Shown: positions 1-4,996 of the stretch, one piece after another
Position numbering within the stretch: position 1 is the first letter of the stretch
Layout of the letters: every line of letters begins with the position of its first letter
Assembly: GCA_039181495.1 (NCBI GenBank)
Contig: JBCDCP010000145.1
Location: forward strand, 1-6,369
Origin: JBCDCP01 sp039181495
Lineage (GTDB): Bacteria; Pseudomonadota; Alphaproteobacteria; Rhizobiales; Tepidamorphaceae
DNA length: 6,369 nucleotides
Direction: 5' to 3'
The notes under the pieces: generated by a model
What the model was told of the DNA's origin: nothing
Seen by the model: the letters and a program-made list of their open reading frames with translations, nothing else
Databases searched by the model: none
Translations under genes and position numbers: made by a program

Positions 1-131
1 ACCGGATCCAAAAGGTAGGCCAGAGCAAAACCCGCAACAAAGGGCAGGAGTATCGGCGATAGCAGCCAGAGCACCAATATCGTGACGGCAAAGCCGATCA
101 ACCAGAAACGAACTTGATTCTGCAGGCTCAT
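1..131 (-). CDS. AI-2E/PerM-family membrane protein, N-terminal part only
   Basis: Only the first 43 codons are inside the window; the gene runs off the left edge. The ATG is at 131-129 on the minus strand. The peptide begins MSLQNQVRFW, followed by one long hydrophobic stretch (about residues 9-29) and a second starting near residue 27 with the sequence LPFVAGFALAYLLDP. That second stretch is the typical N-terminal signature of the AI-2E transporter (PerM/YdiK/YfgO) family, polytopic inner-membrane proteins of about 350 residues. The family name does not prove autoinducer export; some members are linked to ion/proton antiport. The Shine-Dalgarno site is weak (GAGG ends 12 bases before the ATG). 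The gene follows the DUF2066 gene on the same strand and is probably co-transcribed with it. The family call is firm for so short a fragment because of the LPFVAGFALAYLLDP block; the substrate is unknown. Confidence 0.82.
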   Translation of the reverse strand, partial: MSLQNQVRFWLIGFAVTILVLWLLSPILLPFVAGFALAYLLDP

Positions 132-203
132 TGCAGCCCGGTGCCTCACAGGACGTGCTTCGCAAGAGGTCTAGGTGCGGCCTTGTGCGGATGTCGTCAA
201 GTC

Positions 204-218
204 CCGACCTTGGGTCGG
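204..218 (-). other. Short hairpin between DUF2066 and AI-2E genes
   Basis: CCGACC at 204-209 and GGTCGG at 213-218 form a perfect 6-bp stem with a 3-base loop, 26 bases downstream of the annotated DUF2066 stop. No T-run follows on the minus strand, so it does not look like a classical intrinsic terminator. If the ancestral DUF2066 frame really continued to 171, this hairpin would lie in former coding sequence. A TTGACG hexamer (minus strand, 200-195) follows, but no convincing -10 sits at the right distance. The rest of the 112-bp gap (132-243) shows nothing else I can support. Confidence 0.25.
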
Positions 219-243
219 CAACATCGGAGGCAGCAGAGGCAAT

Positions 244-1248
244 TCAGCGCGAACCACCAACTGGATCAAATGGAAGCGTGTAGGCCTGTTCACCGCGGAC
301 CCGGACGCCGGATCTCAAGGTCCGCGAAAACTGGCGTCTGCGCGGCTGTGGATCCAGTTGTTGAACCGGGACAGTGCGCCCTGCCCCGGCCGACAGATAA
401 CCGCCGCGCGCGAGAGACGCTTTCCAGGCTTCTTCCAGACGCCGGCGCGTTTCCAGAGCAGCGGCATCCATACCGGCTTCAATCTCAAACGAATCGGAGA
501 TGCTGCCACCACCATTGTGGCCTTCGAGTTGGATCGACACCCCCGCGCGTCCCGGTGTCTGACGCGCCACGGCCAGAACCACACCCTGGGCGCTATAGCG
601 CAACCGGAGGGCGTCGAGGCTGATACGGTCACCGGCGCGAATTCGCTCTAGCGGCTCCATACGGTCTTCGTTGGTGCCCAACGCCACTTCGATCGGGACG
701 AGACCAGACTTCTCAGGTGCGATGCGATGCCATGCCTGAAACCAATCACCGGTATCGGTAAAGGCGGTGGGAACGCTGCCGCTTTCCAACACCGGCACAA
801 TCAACACCGGTGGGCTTGGGTCGGAATAAGCAACAACACCGTTGCGCCGAAACAAGGCCGTTACCGCGTTGGGATCGAATGTGACGCGAGCGAGCAGACG
901 GTAACGTACCAGCGTGGCGTGTTCCTGGACCACCTGGAAAACCGATGTCAGGCTTTCCGCCAGTTCGGGCGTCGGTTCGGGCAGCCGGCCGACATCGTGG
1001 GCACGGGCAAGACGTTGATAGAGCGTCCGCAGCGCGTTGGCCGAGGCTTCGGCAAAGGCCTTATCGCGGGCGATCACGACATTTTCGGCGGTCACATCGC
1101 CGATCACCCCATCAACCCGGAACACCGGAGAGGCTTCCGCATATGGCGTAAGGACGAAAACAACGAGAACGGCCACGAAAGCAGCGAGCATCCCGGCATG
1201 CCAGCATGCCCGGCCGTTCACGTTTCCCCGCTTGCGCCATCTCACCAT
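244..1248 (-). CDS. Exported DUF2066-domain protein, C-terminus possibly frameshifted
   Basis: A 334-residue protein of unknown molecular function. I chose the ATG at 1248 because it gives a normal signal peptide: n-region MVRWRKRGN, hydrophobic core about residues 20-33, likely cleavage after AEA at residue 39. The longer reading from a GTG at 1317 has no ribosome site and no export signal at its start. The mature protein opens with a segment FRVDGVIGDVTAENVVIARDK-like at 43-63, then an alpha/beta domain with VLIVPVLES at 148-156, as in DUF2066 (PF09839) proteins that sit beside purM in alpha- and gammaproteobacteria. It is divergent from purM and upstream of the AI-2E gene on the same strand. 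From about residue 297 on, the reading frame looks unlike the family: the rare codon AGA appears twice, and more family-like peptide pieces lie in the other two frames. The gene may therefore be a recent pseudogene, or the window may contain indel errors. The family call rests on neighbourhood and general pattern. Confidence 0.72.
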   Translation of the reverse strand: MVRWRKRGNVNGRACWHAGMLAAFVAVLVVFVLTPYAEASPVFRVDGVIGDVTAENVVIARDKAFAEASANALRTLYQRLARAHDVGRLPEPTPELAESLTSVFQVVQEHATLVRYRLLARVTFDPNAVTALFRRNGVVAYSDPSPPVLIVPVLESGSVPTAFTDTGDWFQAWHRIAPEKSGLVPIEVALGTNEDRMEPLERIRAGDRISLDALRLRYSAQGVVLAVARQTPGRAGVSIQLEGHNGGGSISDSFEIEAGMDAAALETRRRLEEAWKASLARGGYLSAGAGRTVPVQQLDPQPRRRQFSRTLRSGVRVRGEQAYTLPFDPVGGSR

Positions 1249-1277
1249 GGAGAACGCGGCCCTCGATGCAATTCCTG

Positions 1278-1308
1278 TTGCAAGTGGTGCGATCCTAGGG
1301 GCAATAAC
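1278..1308 (+). promoter_or_regulatory. Possible purM promoter
   Basis: TTGCAA at 1278-1283 matches 4 of 6 positions of the -35 consensus, and AATAAC at 1303-1308 matches 4 of 6 of the -10. The spacer is 19 bp, longer than ideal. Position is the main support: it lies in the divergent purM/DUF2066 intergenic region and would start transcription near 1315, inside the palindrome at 1311-1323. No better plus-strand candidate was found in 1249-1390. Confidence 0.25.
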
Positions 1309-1310
1309 CG

Positions 1311-1323
1311 TAACCACTGGTTA
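1311..1323. promoter_or_regulatory. Palindrome TAACCAcTGGTTA, possible operator
   Basis: Perfect 6-bp inverted repeat around one central base in the 142-bp region between the divergent DUF2066 and purM starts. The sequence just before it (ATAACCG, 1304-1310) partly repeats the left arm. It would overlap the start point of the proposed purM promoter, which is where a repressor would act. No regulator is identified; it does not resemble the E. coli PurR box (consensus about ACGCAAACGTTTGCGT). Confidence 0.3.
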
Positions 1324-1327
1324 ATGG

Positions 1328-1359
1328 CGGGCATTCCCCGTTCACGGGCTCAATGCCCG
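1328..1359 (+). promoter_or_regulatory. Strong hairpin in the purM 5' leader
   Basis: CGGGCATT (1328-1335) pairs perfectly with AATGCCCG (1352-1359). Inside, CCCG (1337-1340) pairs with CGGG (1345-1348) around a TTCA loop, with a small internal loop between the two stems (C on the left, CTC on the right). The structure ends 21 bases before the purM Shine-Dalgarno run and 31 before the ATG. No T-run follows it, so it is not a terminator. It could be an mRNA-stabilising or translation-modulating leader structure, or a DNA inverted repeat bound by a regulator. It is too short to be a known purine riboswitch. Confidence 0.4.
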
Positions 1360-1390
1360 AGGCCACGGCTGAGAAACGGCAGGGGGCTGC

Positions 1391-2521
1391 ATGGCGGGCA
1401 AAGAAAACGCCACAGATGAGAGCACCGAGAGCGGGGCAACCAAGGGCAGCGGTCTCACCTATGCCGACTCCGGCGTTGATATAGACCGGGGAAATGCCTT
1501 CGTGGACGCGATCAAGCCGCTCGTCGCTGCCACCAGACGCACCGGTGCCGACAGCACTATCGGTGGCTTCGGCGGCGTTTTTGATCTCAAGCCGCTCGGC
1601 TATCGCGATCCGCTGCTGGTCGCCGCCAATGACGGTGTCGGAACCAAGCTCAAGATCGCCATCGACACCGGAAAGCACGATACCATCGGGATCGATCTCG
1701 TCGCCATGTGCGTCAACGATCTGATCGTCCAAGGTGCCGAACCGCTGTTCTTTCTCGACTATCTCGCCACCGCAAGGCTCGATCCGGCAGTCGGCGCTCA
1801 AGTGGTCGCCGGCATTGCCGAGGGCTGCAAGCAGGCAGGCTGCGCGCTGATCGGCGGCGAAACCGCTGAAATGCCGGGTCTTTATGCAGCCGATGACTAT
1901 GATCTCGCCGGTTTCGCAGTTGGAGCGGTGGAACGCGATGCGCTGTTGCCAAGGGCCGATATCAAACCGGGAGACGTGCTTATCGGCCTTCCCTCAGACG
2001 GTGTGCACTCGAACGGGTTTTCGCTTGTTCGCAAGATCGTCGAACAAACCGGTATGCACTGGGACGCACCCTGCCCCTTTGGCGATGATGAGTTTGCTGG
2101 CGCGACACTTGGCGAGGCTCTGCTCACCCCGACGCGCATCTATGTGAAGACGGTGCTCGCAGCGTTGCGTGAGCATCCCGGCGCCATAAAGGGGCTTGCC
2201 CACATAACCGGCGGCGGATTGCCGGAAAACCTGCCACGGATCCTGCCTGAGGGATGTGGCGCCGAGATAAACCTCGCAAACATCCCGTATTTGCCCGTTT
2301 TCGGCTGGCTGCAGCGCGAAGGCGGCATCGCTCAGGACGAAATGCTGCGGACCTTCAATTGCGGCGTGGGAATGGTGCTAGTGGTCGCTCCAGAGGATGC
2401 AGAAAAACTTGTCACAATGACAAGTAATGCCGCCAATAAGGTTGTAATAATTGGCATGGTGTCAATACGAGCTGGCGTTTCATTCCATGGTGCTTTCGCA
2501 CGGGATGGTCATGGGGCATGA
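1391..2521 (+). CDS. purM: Phosphoribosylformylglycinamidine cyclo-ligase (AIR synthetase)
   Basis: Cytosolic enzyme of de novo purine synthesis; uses ATP to close formylglycinamidine ribotide (FGAM) to 5-aminoimidazole ribotide. The protein has 376 residues, against about 345-357 usual. Family motifs in order: TYADSGVDIDRGN 23-35, GGFGG 58-62, the ATP-binding NDGVGTK 80-86, DLVAMCVNDL 102-111 followed by GAEPLFFLDY, GGETAEMPG 155-163, GLPSDGVHSNGF 199-210, LLTPTRIYVK 244-253, HITGGGLPENLPR 271-283 and FNCGVGM 322-328. The start is set by AGGGGG at 1381-1386, four bases before the ATG. The extra length is mostly a polar N-terminal tail (residues 1-20, rich in Glu, Ser, Thr, Gly) before the conserved core. 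The last 45 codons lie in a conspicuously AT-richer patch with two inverted repeats and are poorly conserved in my view. The stop overlaps the purN start (ATGA), which indicates translational coupling. The assignment is secure. Confidence 0.97.
   Translation: MAGKENATDESTESGATKGSGLTYADSGVDIDRGNAFVDAIKPLVAATRRTGADSTIGGFGGVFDLKPLGYRDPLLVAANDGVGTKLKIAIDTGKHDTIGIDLVAMCVNDLIVQGAEPLFFLDYLATARLDPAVGAQVVAGIAEGCKQAGCALIGGETAEMPGLYAADDYDLAGFAVGAVERDALLPRADIKPGDVLIGLPSDGVHSNGFSLVRKIVEQTGMHWDAPCPFGDDEFAGATLGEALLTPTRIYVKTVLAALREHPGAIKGLAHITGGGLPENLPRILPEGCGAEINLANIPYLPVFGWLQREGGIAQDEMLRTFNCGVGMVLVVAPEDAEKLVTMTSNAANKVVIIGMVSIRAGVSFHGAFARDGHGA
2407..2455. repeat. Two adjacent inverted repeats inside the 3' end of purM
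   Basis: ACTTGTCA (2407-2414) and TGACAAGT (2418-2425) are a perfect 8-bp inverted repeat around CAA. Seven bases later GCCAAT (2432-2437) and ATTGGC (2450-2455) form a second, 6 bp with a 12-base loop. By hand count only 26 of 70 bases in 2401-2470 are G or C, well below the surrounding genes. Both lie in purM codons about 60-110 bases before purN. They may be chance, mRNA structure modulating purN, or a protein-binding site. Confidence 0.4.
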
Positions 2522-3198
2522 GCGGTTCGCGAAAACGTGTCGCGGTACTCATTTCCGGACGCGGCAGCAACATGGAAGCGCTGATCAAAGCGGCTTCTGC
2601 CCCTCACTACCCGGCTGATATCGTTGTTGTTATTTCCAACAATCCCGATGCGCCAGGGCTTGGGACCGCAAGCAAGGCCGGGATTGCCACTGCCGCAGTC
2701 AACCACCGAGATTACGCAACAAAATCGGAATTCGAAGCCGCATTACATGAGGCGCTCAACGCGCACGCGCCCGATCTGGTTTGTCTTGCCGGATTCATGC
2801 GGCTGCTGTCGGCGGATTTTGTTGCGCAGTGGCACAATCGTATCCTGAATATCCACCCTTCCCTCCTGCCGGCCTTCAAGGGCCTCAACACGCATCAAAG
2901 AGCGTTGGATGCAGGCGTGAAGCTGGCGGGCTGTACGGTACATATTGTGCGGCCAGAGATGGACGATGGACCGATCATTGCCCAGGCCACGGTACCGGTT
3001 GTGGCAGACGATACGGCCGACACGCTGGCCGCTCGCATCCTGGTTCAGGAACACAGGCTCTATCCTCACGCCTTGGCGCTGATGGCTTCCGGCGTCGTCA
3101 GGATTGACGGCGATCTGGCACAAATCTCGGAGAGTCCGGCCGAAACAGAAACGGCGGCACTGATCGCGCCGCCGCCTGTTCAATCGCGAAAGGGTTGA
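2518..3198 (+). CDS. purN: Phosphoribosylglycinamide formyltransferase (GAR transformylase)
   Basis: Cytosolic enzyme that transfers a formyl group from 10-formyltetrahydrofolate to glycinamide ribotide, the third step of de novo purine synthesis. The protein has 226 residues, a little longer than the 212 of E. coli. Visible features: the N-terminal Rossmann-type segment RVAVLISGRGSNMEAL (7-22), with GSN at the substrate-phosphate loop; AGFMRLLS 91-98; the catalytic block NIHPSLLPAFKG 111-122, giving Asn111 and His113; and EMDDGPIIAQ 147-156, giving the catalytic Asp149. The Asn-to-Asp spacing of 38 equals that of E. coli Asn106 to Asp144. The final ~20 residues (AETETAALIAPPP and on) go beyond the conserved fold and are encoded by the hairpin that appears to terminate ndk. 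The ATG overlaps the purM stop, so the two are one transcription unit made from one leader. The assignment is secure. Confidence 0.97.
   Translation: MSGSRKRVAVLISGRGSNMEALIKAASAPHYPADIVVVISNNPDAPGLGTASKAGIATAAVNHRDYATKSEFEAALHEALNAHAPDLVCLAGFMRLLSADFVAQWHNRILNIHPSLLPAFKGLNTHQRALDAGVKLAGCTVHIVRPEMDDGPIIAQATVPVVADDTADTLAARILVQEHRLYPHALALMASGVVRIDGDLAQISESPAETETAALIAPPPVQSRKG
3144..3180 (-). terminator. Likely ndk terminator inside the 3' end of purN
   Basis: Read on the minus strand, CGGCGGC (3174-3168) and GCCGCCG (3158-3152) form a 7-bp GC-rich stem with a 9-base loop, followed at once by TTTCTGTTT (3151-3143). It starts 29 bases after the ndk stop. The outer bases AACAG (3144-3148) and CTGTT (3176-3180) can also pair, so the structure is nearly symmetrical, but only the minus strand has the T-rich tail. 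The left arm, loop and right arm are all purN codons. Confidence 0.6.
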
Positions 3199-3202
3199 TC
3201 GG

Positions 3203-3625
3203 CTAGCCGACGATTTCGCCCTCGGAAAAGCACTGGGCGATCTCGATCGCCGCGTTTTCAGCGCTGTCGGAGCCATGTACCGAATTGCGTTCGATGTTTT
3301 CGGCGAATTCCTTGCGGATGGTGCCTGCCGCCGCCTCGGCCGGGTTGGTCGCACCCATGACTTCGCGATTTTTGACGATCGCATCCTCGCCCTCCAGCAC
3401 CTGCATGACGATCGGGCCCGAGGTCATGAAGGCCACCAGGTCACCGAAGAACGGACGCTCCTTGTGCACGGCATAGAACTGTTCCGCATCGGATTGGGAC
3501 CATTTCACGCGCTTCTGAGCGACAACGCGCAGGCCAGCGTCTTCAAGCTTGGCAATAATCTTGCCGGTGATGTTCCGCGCCGTTGCATCGGGTTTGATGA
3601 TCGAGAATGTACGCTCAAGCGCCAT
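3203..3625 (-). CDS. ndk: Nucleoside diphosphate kinase
   Basis: Cytosolic enzyme that transfers the gamma-phosphate between nucleoside triphosphates and diphosphates through a phosphohistidine, keeping NTP and dNTP pools balanced. The protein has 140 residues, the standard bacterial length. Motifs: ERTFSIIKPDA 4-14, with the nucleotide-binding Lys11; FFGDLVAFMTSGP 59-71; GATNPAEAAAGTIRKEFA 91-108; and the active-site NSVHGSDS 114-121, with catalytic His117 at the same number as in E. coli. The ATG at 3625 is preceded by GGAG with a 10-base gap; the upstream in-frame ATGs (3676, 3640) would add a non-homologous leader. The gene converges on purN with 4 bp between stop codons and has its own promoter (3708-3736) and terminator (within purN). 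It is linked to purMN by metabolism but not by transcription. Confidence 0.97.
   Translation of the reverse strand: MALERTFSIIKPDATARNITGKIIAKLEDAGLRVVAQKRVKWSQSDAEQFYAVHKERPFFGDLVAFMTSGPIVMQVLEGEDAIVKNREVMGATNPAEAAAGTIRKEFAENIERNSVHGSDSAENAAIEIAQCFSEGEIVG
3236..3258 (+). terminator. Possible purMN terminator inside the 3' end of ndk
   Basis: On the plus strand GGCGAT (3236-3241) and ATCGCC (3246-3251) form a perfect 6-bp stem with a CTCG tetraloop. GCG and then TTTT (3255-3258) follow. It begins 38 bases after the purN stop. The stem is short and three bases separate it from the T-run, so it is a moderate candidate. It mirrors the terminator of ndk found inside purN. Confidence 0.4.
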
Positions 3626-3707
3626 ATTCGTTGTCTCCATTGAGGCAGCGGCGACGGTTGCAGTCTCGCCGTCCATCGCCTGGCTGAATCAGGGGAAATT
3701 TCGCAGC

Positions 3708-3736
3708 CTTATAACGAGCAGCCTGATCCGCCGCAA
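3708..3736 (-). promoter_or_regulatory. Probable ndk promoter
   Basis: On the minus strand TTGCGG (3736-3731) is followed after exactly 17 bases by TATAAG (3713-3708), 5 of 6 matches to the -10 consensus, with the TTG of the -35. Transcription would start near 3701 and give a leader of about 75 bases before the ndk ATG. This fills most of the 128-bp gap between ndk and the GST gene (3626-3753); I saw no GST terminator with a T-run in that gap. Confidence 0.5.
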
Positions 3737-3753
3737 GGCGTGAGGGCACGTGT

Positions 3754-4443
3754 TCAGGCAGCCGCCGGCATGCTCTTGCCAAGCCCGTCATGCAGGTTGA
3801 GGACACGTTCAAACCATTGTGCCACGGGGTCATCGTTGTCCAGCATCGGGAAGGCGCTGGCGACACGCGGCCATTGCAACGTGCCAAACAGCATGTAGTC
3901 GACGAAAAGTGGGCGTTCGCCGCCCAACCAGTCGCGTTCGCGCAACACCATGCGGAATGGATGAAGCGCCTTGGTGAGTGCCTCGCGTCGCTCCTCGCGC
4001 CCTTCTTGAAATGCCTCAAGCGTCTTGCCGAAGCGGGATTCGCGGCTCTGCCGGAAATAGTCGCGATCCTCGGGCAGTGCCGCCTCGTGGATGTCGTGAA
4101 CACAGAGCGAGGCAATCACCGGCACGAGTGTTGCCACGATTGTGGTCTCGACCACCTTGGAAACGGCCCTGCCGCCGGCTCCGTCAAACAGGCTGGGTGC
4201 GTGGGGAAAGGTGTCTTCGAGGTACTCCGCAATGGCAAAACTGTCGCGGATGATGGTCCCGTCATGATCGAGCACCGGAACCGTCTTGTGGCTGCCATCG
4301 CCAATTGCATTGATTCCCGTGAACGGCACGGGCGTGGTCTCAAAAGCAAGACCCTTGTGGGCCAGTGCCATCTTGGCGCGCCAGCAATAGGGGCTGAACC
4401 GTCGGTTATCATCGCCGGCAAGATCGTAGAGCAGCATCGCCAC
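3754..4443 (-). CDS. Glutathione S-transferase family protein, etherase-like
   Basis: A 229-residue cytosolic protein with a thioredoxin-like N-terminal domain (about 1-80) and a helical C-terminal domain (about 90-225). The N-terminus MAMLLYDLAGDDNRRFSPYC and the following WRAKMALAHKGL and PFTGI resemble the bacterial beta-etherase-like (LigE/LigP) branch of GSTs. Visible GST features: SPYCW 17-21 as the likely active-site loop; KTVPVLDHDG 53-62 with the cis-proline Pro56; and RDSFAIAEYLED 66-77 with Ser68 for the gamma-glutamyl end of glutathione. Near the C-terminus, PLFVDYMLFGTLQWPR 178-193 matches the helix that holds a conserved Asp. The usual role is glutathione conjugation or glutathione-dependent ether or thiol chemistry; the true substrate is unknown, and the similarity does not prove lignin-dimer cleavage. 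A GTG start at 4443 is preferred over ATG 4437 because of the Shine-Dalgarno spacing. A neighbouring TTGACA hexamer suggests its own promoter. Confidence 0.88.
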   Translation of the reverse strand: MAMLLYDLAGDDNRRFSPYCWRAKMALAHKGLAFETTPVPFTGINAIGDGSHKTVPVLDHDGTIIRDSFAIAEYLEDTFPHAPSLFDGAGGRAVSKVVETTIVATLVPVIASLCVHDIHEAALPEDRDYFRQSRESRFGKTLEAFQEGREERREALTKALHPFRMVLRERDWLGGERPLFVDYMLFGTLQWPRVASAFPMLDNDDPVAQWFERVLNLHDGLGKSMPAAA

Positions 4444-4450
4444 AGGTTGG

Positions 4451-4458
4451 CCCTCCCT
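4451..4458 (-). promoter_or_regulatory. Ribosome binding site selecting the GTG start of the GST gene
   Basis: On the minus strand AGGGAGGG ends 7 bases before GTG at 4443-4441 and 13 bases before the in-frame ATG at 4437-4435. The 7-base gap is normal, the 13-base one is long, so GTG is the more likely start. Confidence 0.6.
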
Positions 4459-4465
4459 CGTTTAA

Positions 4466-4503
4466 CGTTCCGGCAGGAACGGTGTCGCGGCAAGAAATGT
4501 CAA
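4466..4503 (-). promoter_or_regulatory. Upstream region of the GST gene: -35-like box and hairpin
   Basis: A perfect TTGACA lies on the minus strand at 4503-4498, but the hexamer 17 bases on (GTTCCT) is a poor -10, so the promoter is uncertain. That poor -10 overlaps an inverted repeat: CGTTCC (4466-4471) and GGAACG (4476-4481) with a 4-base loop. The repeat could be an operator for the GST gene, or a weak terminator for the small gene upstream, since TTAAAC follows it on the minus strand. Confidence 0.3.
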
Positions 4504-4536
4504 GCAATCTGCCGCAGCCACATCCGTCCGCCGTTG

Positions 4537-4914
4537 CTATTCGATGTCGATGATCTCTGAGAAGATCAGTCTGCCGCCCGGCGTGACATAGAAGATCTCA
4601 AGCAGGCCGTAACCGCGCTTGTGCGCGAGCAGGAAGGTTTTTGAGATCAGACCGGATCCGCATCGTCCGCCGGAGGCCGTCACGACCAGAGAGACCGCTT
4701 GGGCATGCGGATGCCGCTCATGGCCGGATGCCCCCTCCCGCCAGGACGCAATGCGCGAACAGCGAGCTGGCGGAGGAATGACGGCATAAACCTCAATCAG
4801 CGGGCCGGCGCCGGGCGCCATGAAGGCGGCGAAAGACCCTTCTGCCCATACTGGATCGGCCACCCATAAGCCATGGATGACCAACGCAACCAGCAATGTC
4901 AGGCATCGAATCAT
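4537..4914 (-). CDS. Small exported protein of unknown function
   Basis: I do not recognise this 125-residue protein. The ATG at 4914 is chosen because it opens a clear signal peptide: MIRC, then a hydrophobic core to about residue 18, and a probable cleavage after VWA at residue 24. The in-frame extension upstream to 5019 would place 35 non-export residues in front and overlap the divergent ABC-F start. Mature protein: a Gly/Pro-containing segment ending in IPPPARC (Cys52), a charged stretch WREGASGHERHPHAQ (58-72), then beta-like alternation AVSLVVTASGGRCGSG with Cys85, and a C-terminal part LLEIFYVTPGGRLIFSE (104-120) that looks like a small beta sandwich. The two mature cysteines could form a disulfide in the periplasm. 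The ribosome site is weak. It lies 93 bp upstream of the GST gene on the same strand and 82 bp from the divergent ABC-F gene. Real coding is likely because of the coherent signal peptide and hydrophobic patterning. Confidence 0.65.
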   Translation of the reverse strand: MIRCLTLLVALVIHGLWVADPVWAEGSFAAFMAPGAGPLIEVYAVIPPPARCSRIASWREGASGHERHPHAQAVSLVVTASGGRCGSGLISKTFLLAHKRGYGLLEIFYVTPGGRLIFSEIIDIE

Positions 4915-4996
4915 ACTCACGAGTTTACCGTTCCGAACCCATCCGATAAATCGACACAAGTTTGCAATTGAGCTTCTTCCGAACGAGTGGCGCCAA
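4915..4996. other. Divergent intergenic region with a repeated TTCCGAAC
   Basis: The 82 bases between the two divergent starts contain TTCCGAAC twice in direct orientation, at 4931-4938 and 4977-4984. The first copy extends to the odd palindrome GTTC-C-GAAC (4930-4938). A weak promoter-like pair for the plus strand (TTTACC 4924-4929, GATAAA 4945-4950, 15-base gap) is present but unconvincing. The second repeat sits 12 bases before the ABC-F ATG. Confidence 0.25.

Noticed and set aside
1249..1317. Longer DUF2066 protein starting at GTG 1317
   Set aside because: No Shine-Dalgarno sequence precedes it, it would bury the signal peptide 23 residues in, and it would cover the palindromic control region.
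727..1419. Plus-strand open frame of 230 codons opposite the DUF2066 gene
   Set aside because: The minus-strand frame has a signal peptide and family-like domain; the plus-strand product has no recognisable features and runs through the purM leader and start.
3731..3741. CGCC-TTGC-GGCG hairpin downstream of the GST gene as its terminator
   Set aside because: Only 4 bp of stem, no T-run after it on the minus strand, and it coincides with the -35 of the ndk promoter.
4915..4996. Alphaproteobacterial SOS (LexA) box, because of GTTC/GAAC words near the ABC-F gene
   Set aside because: The box needs GTTC-N7-GTTC (or its complement); the words here are not at that spacing, nor are those at 4466-4481.
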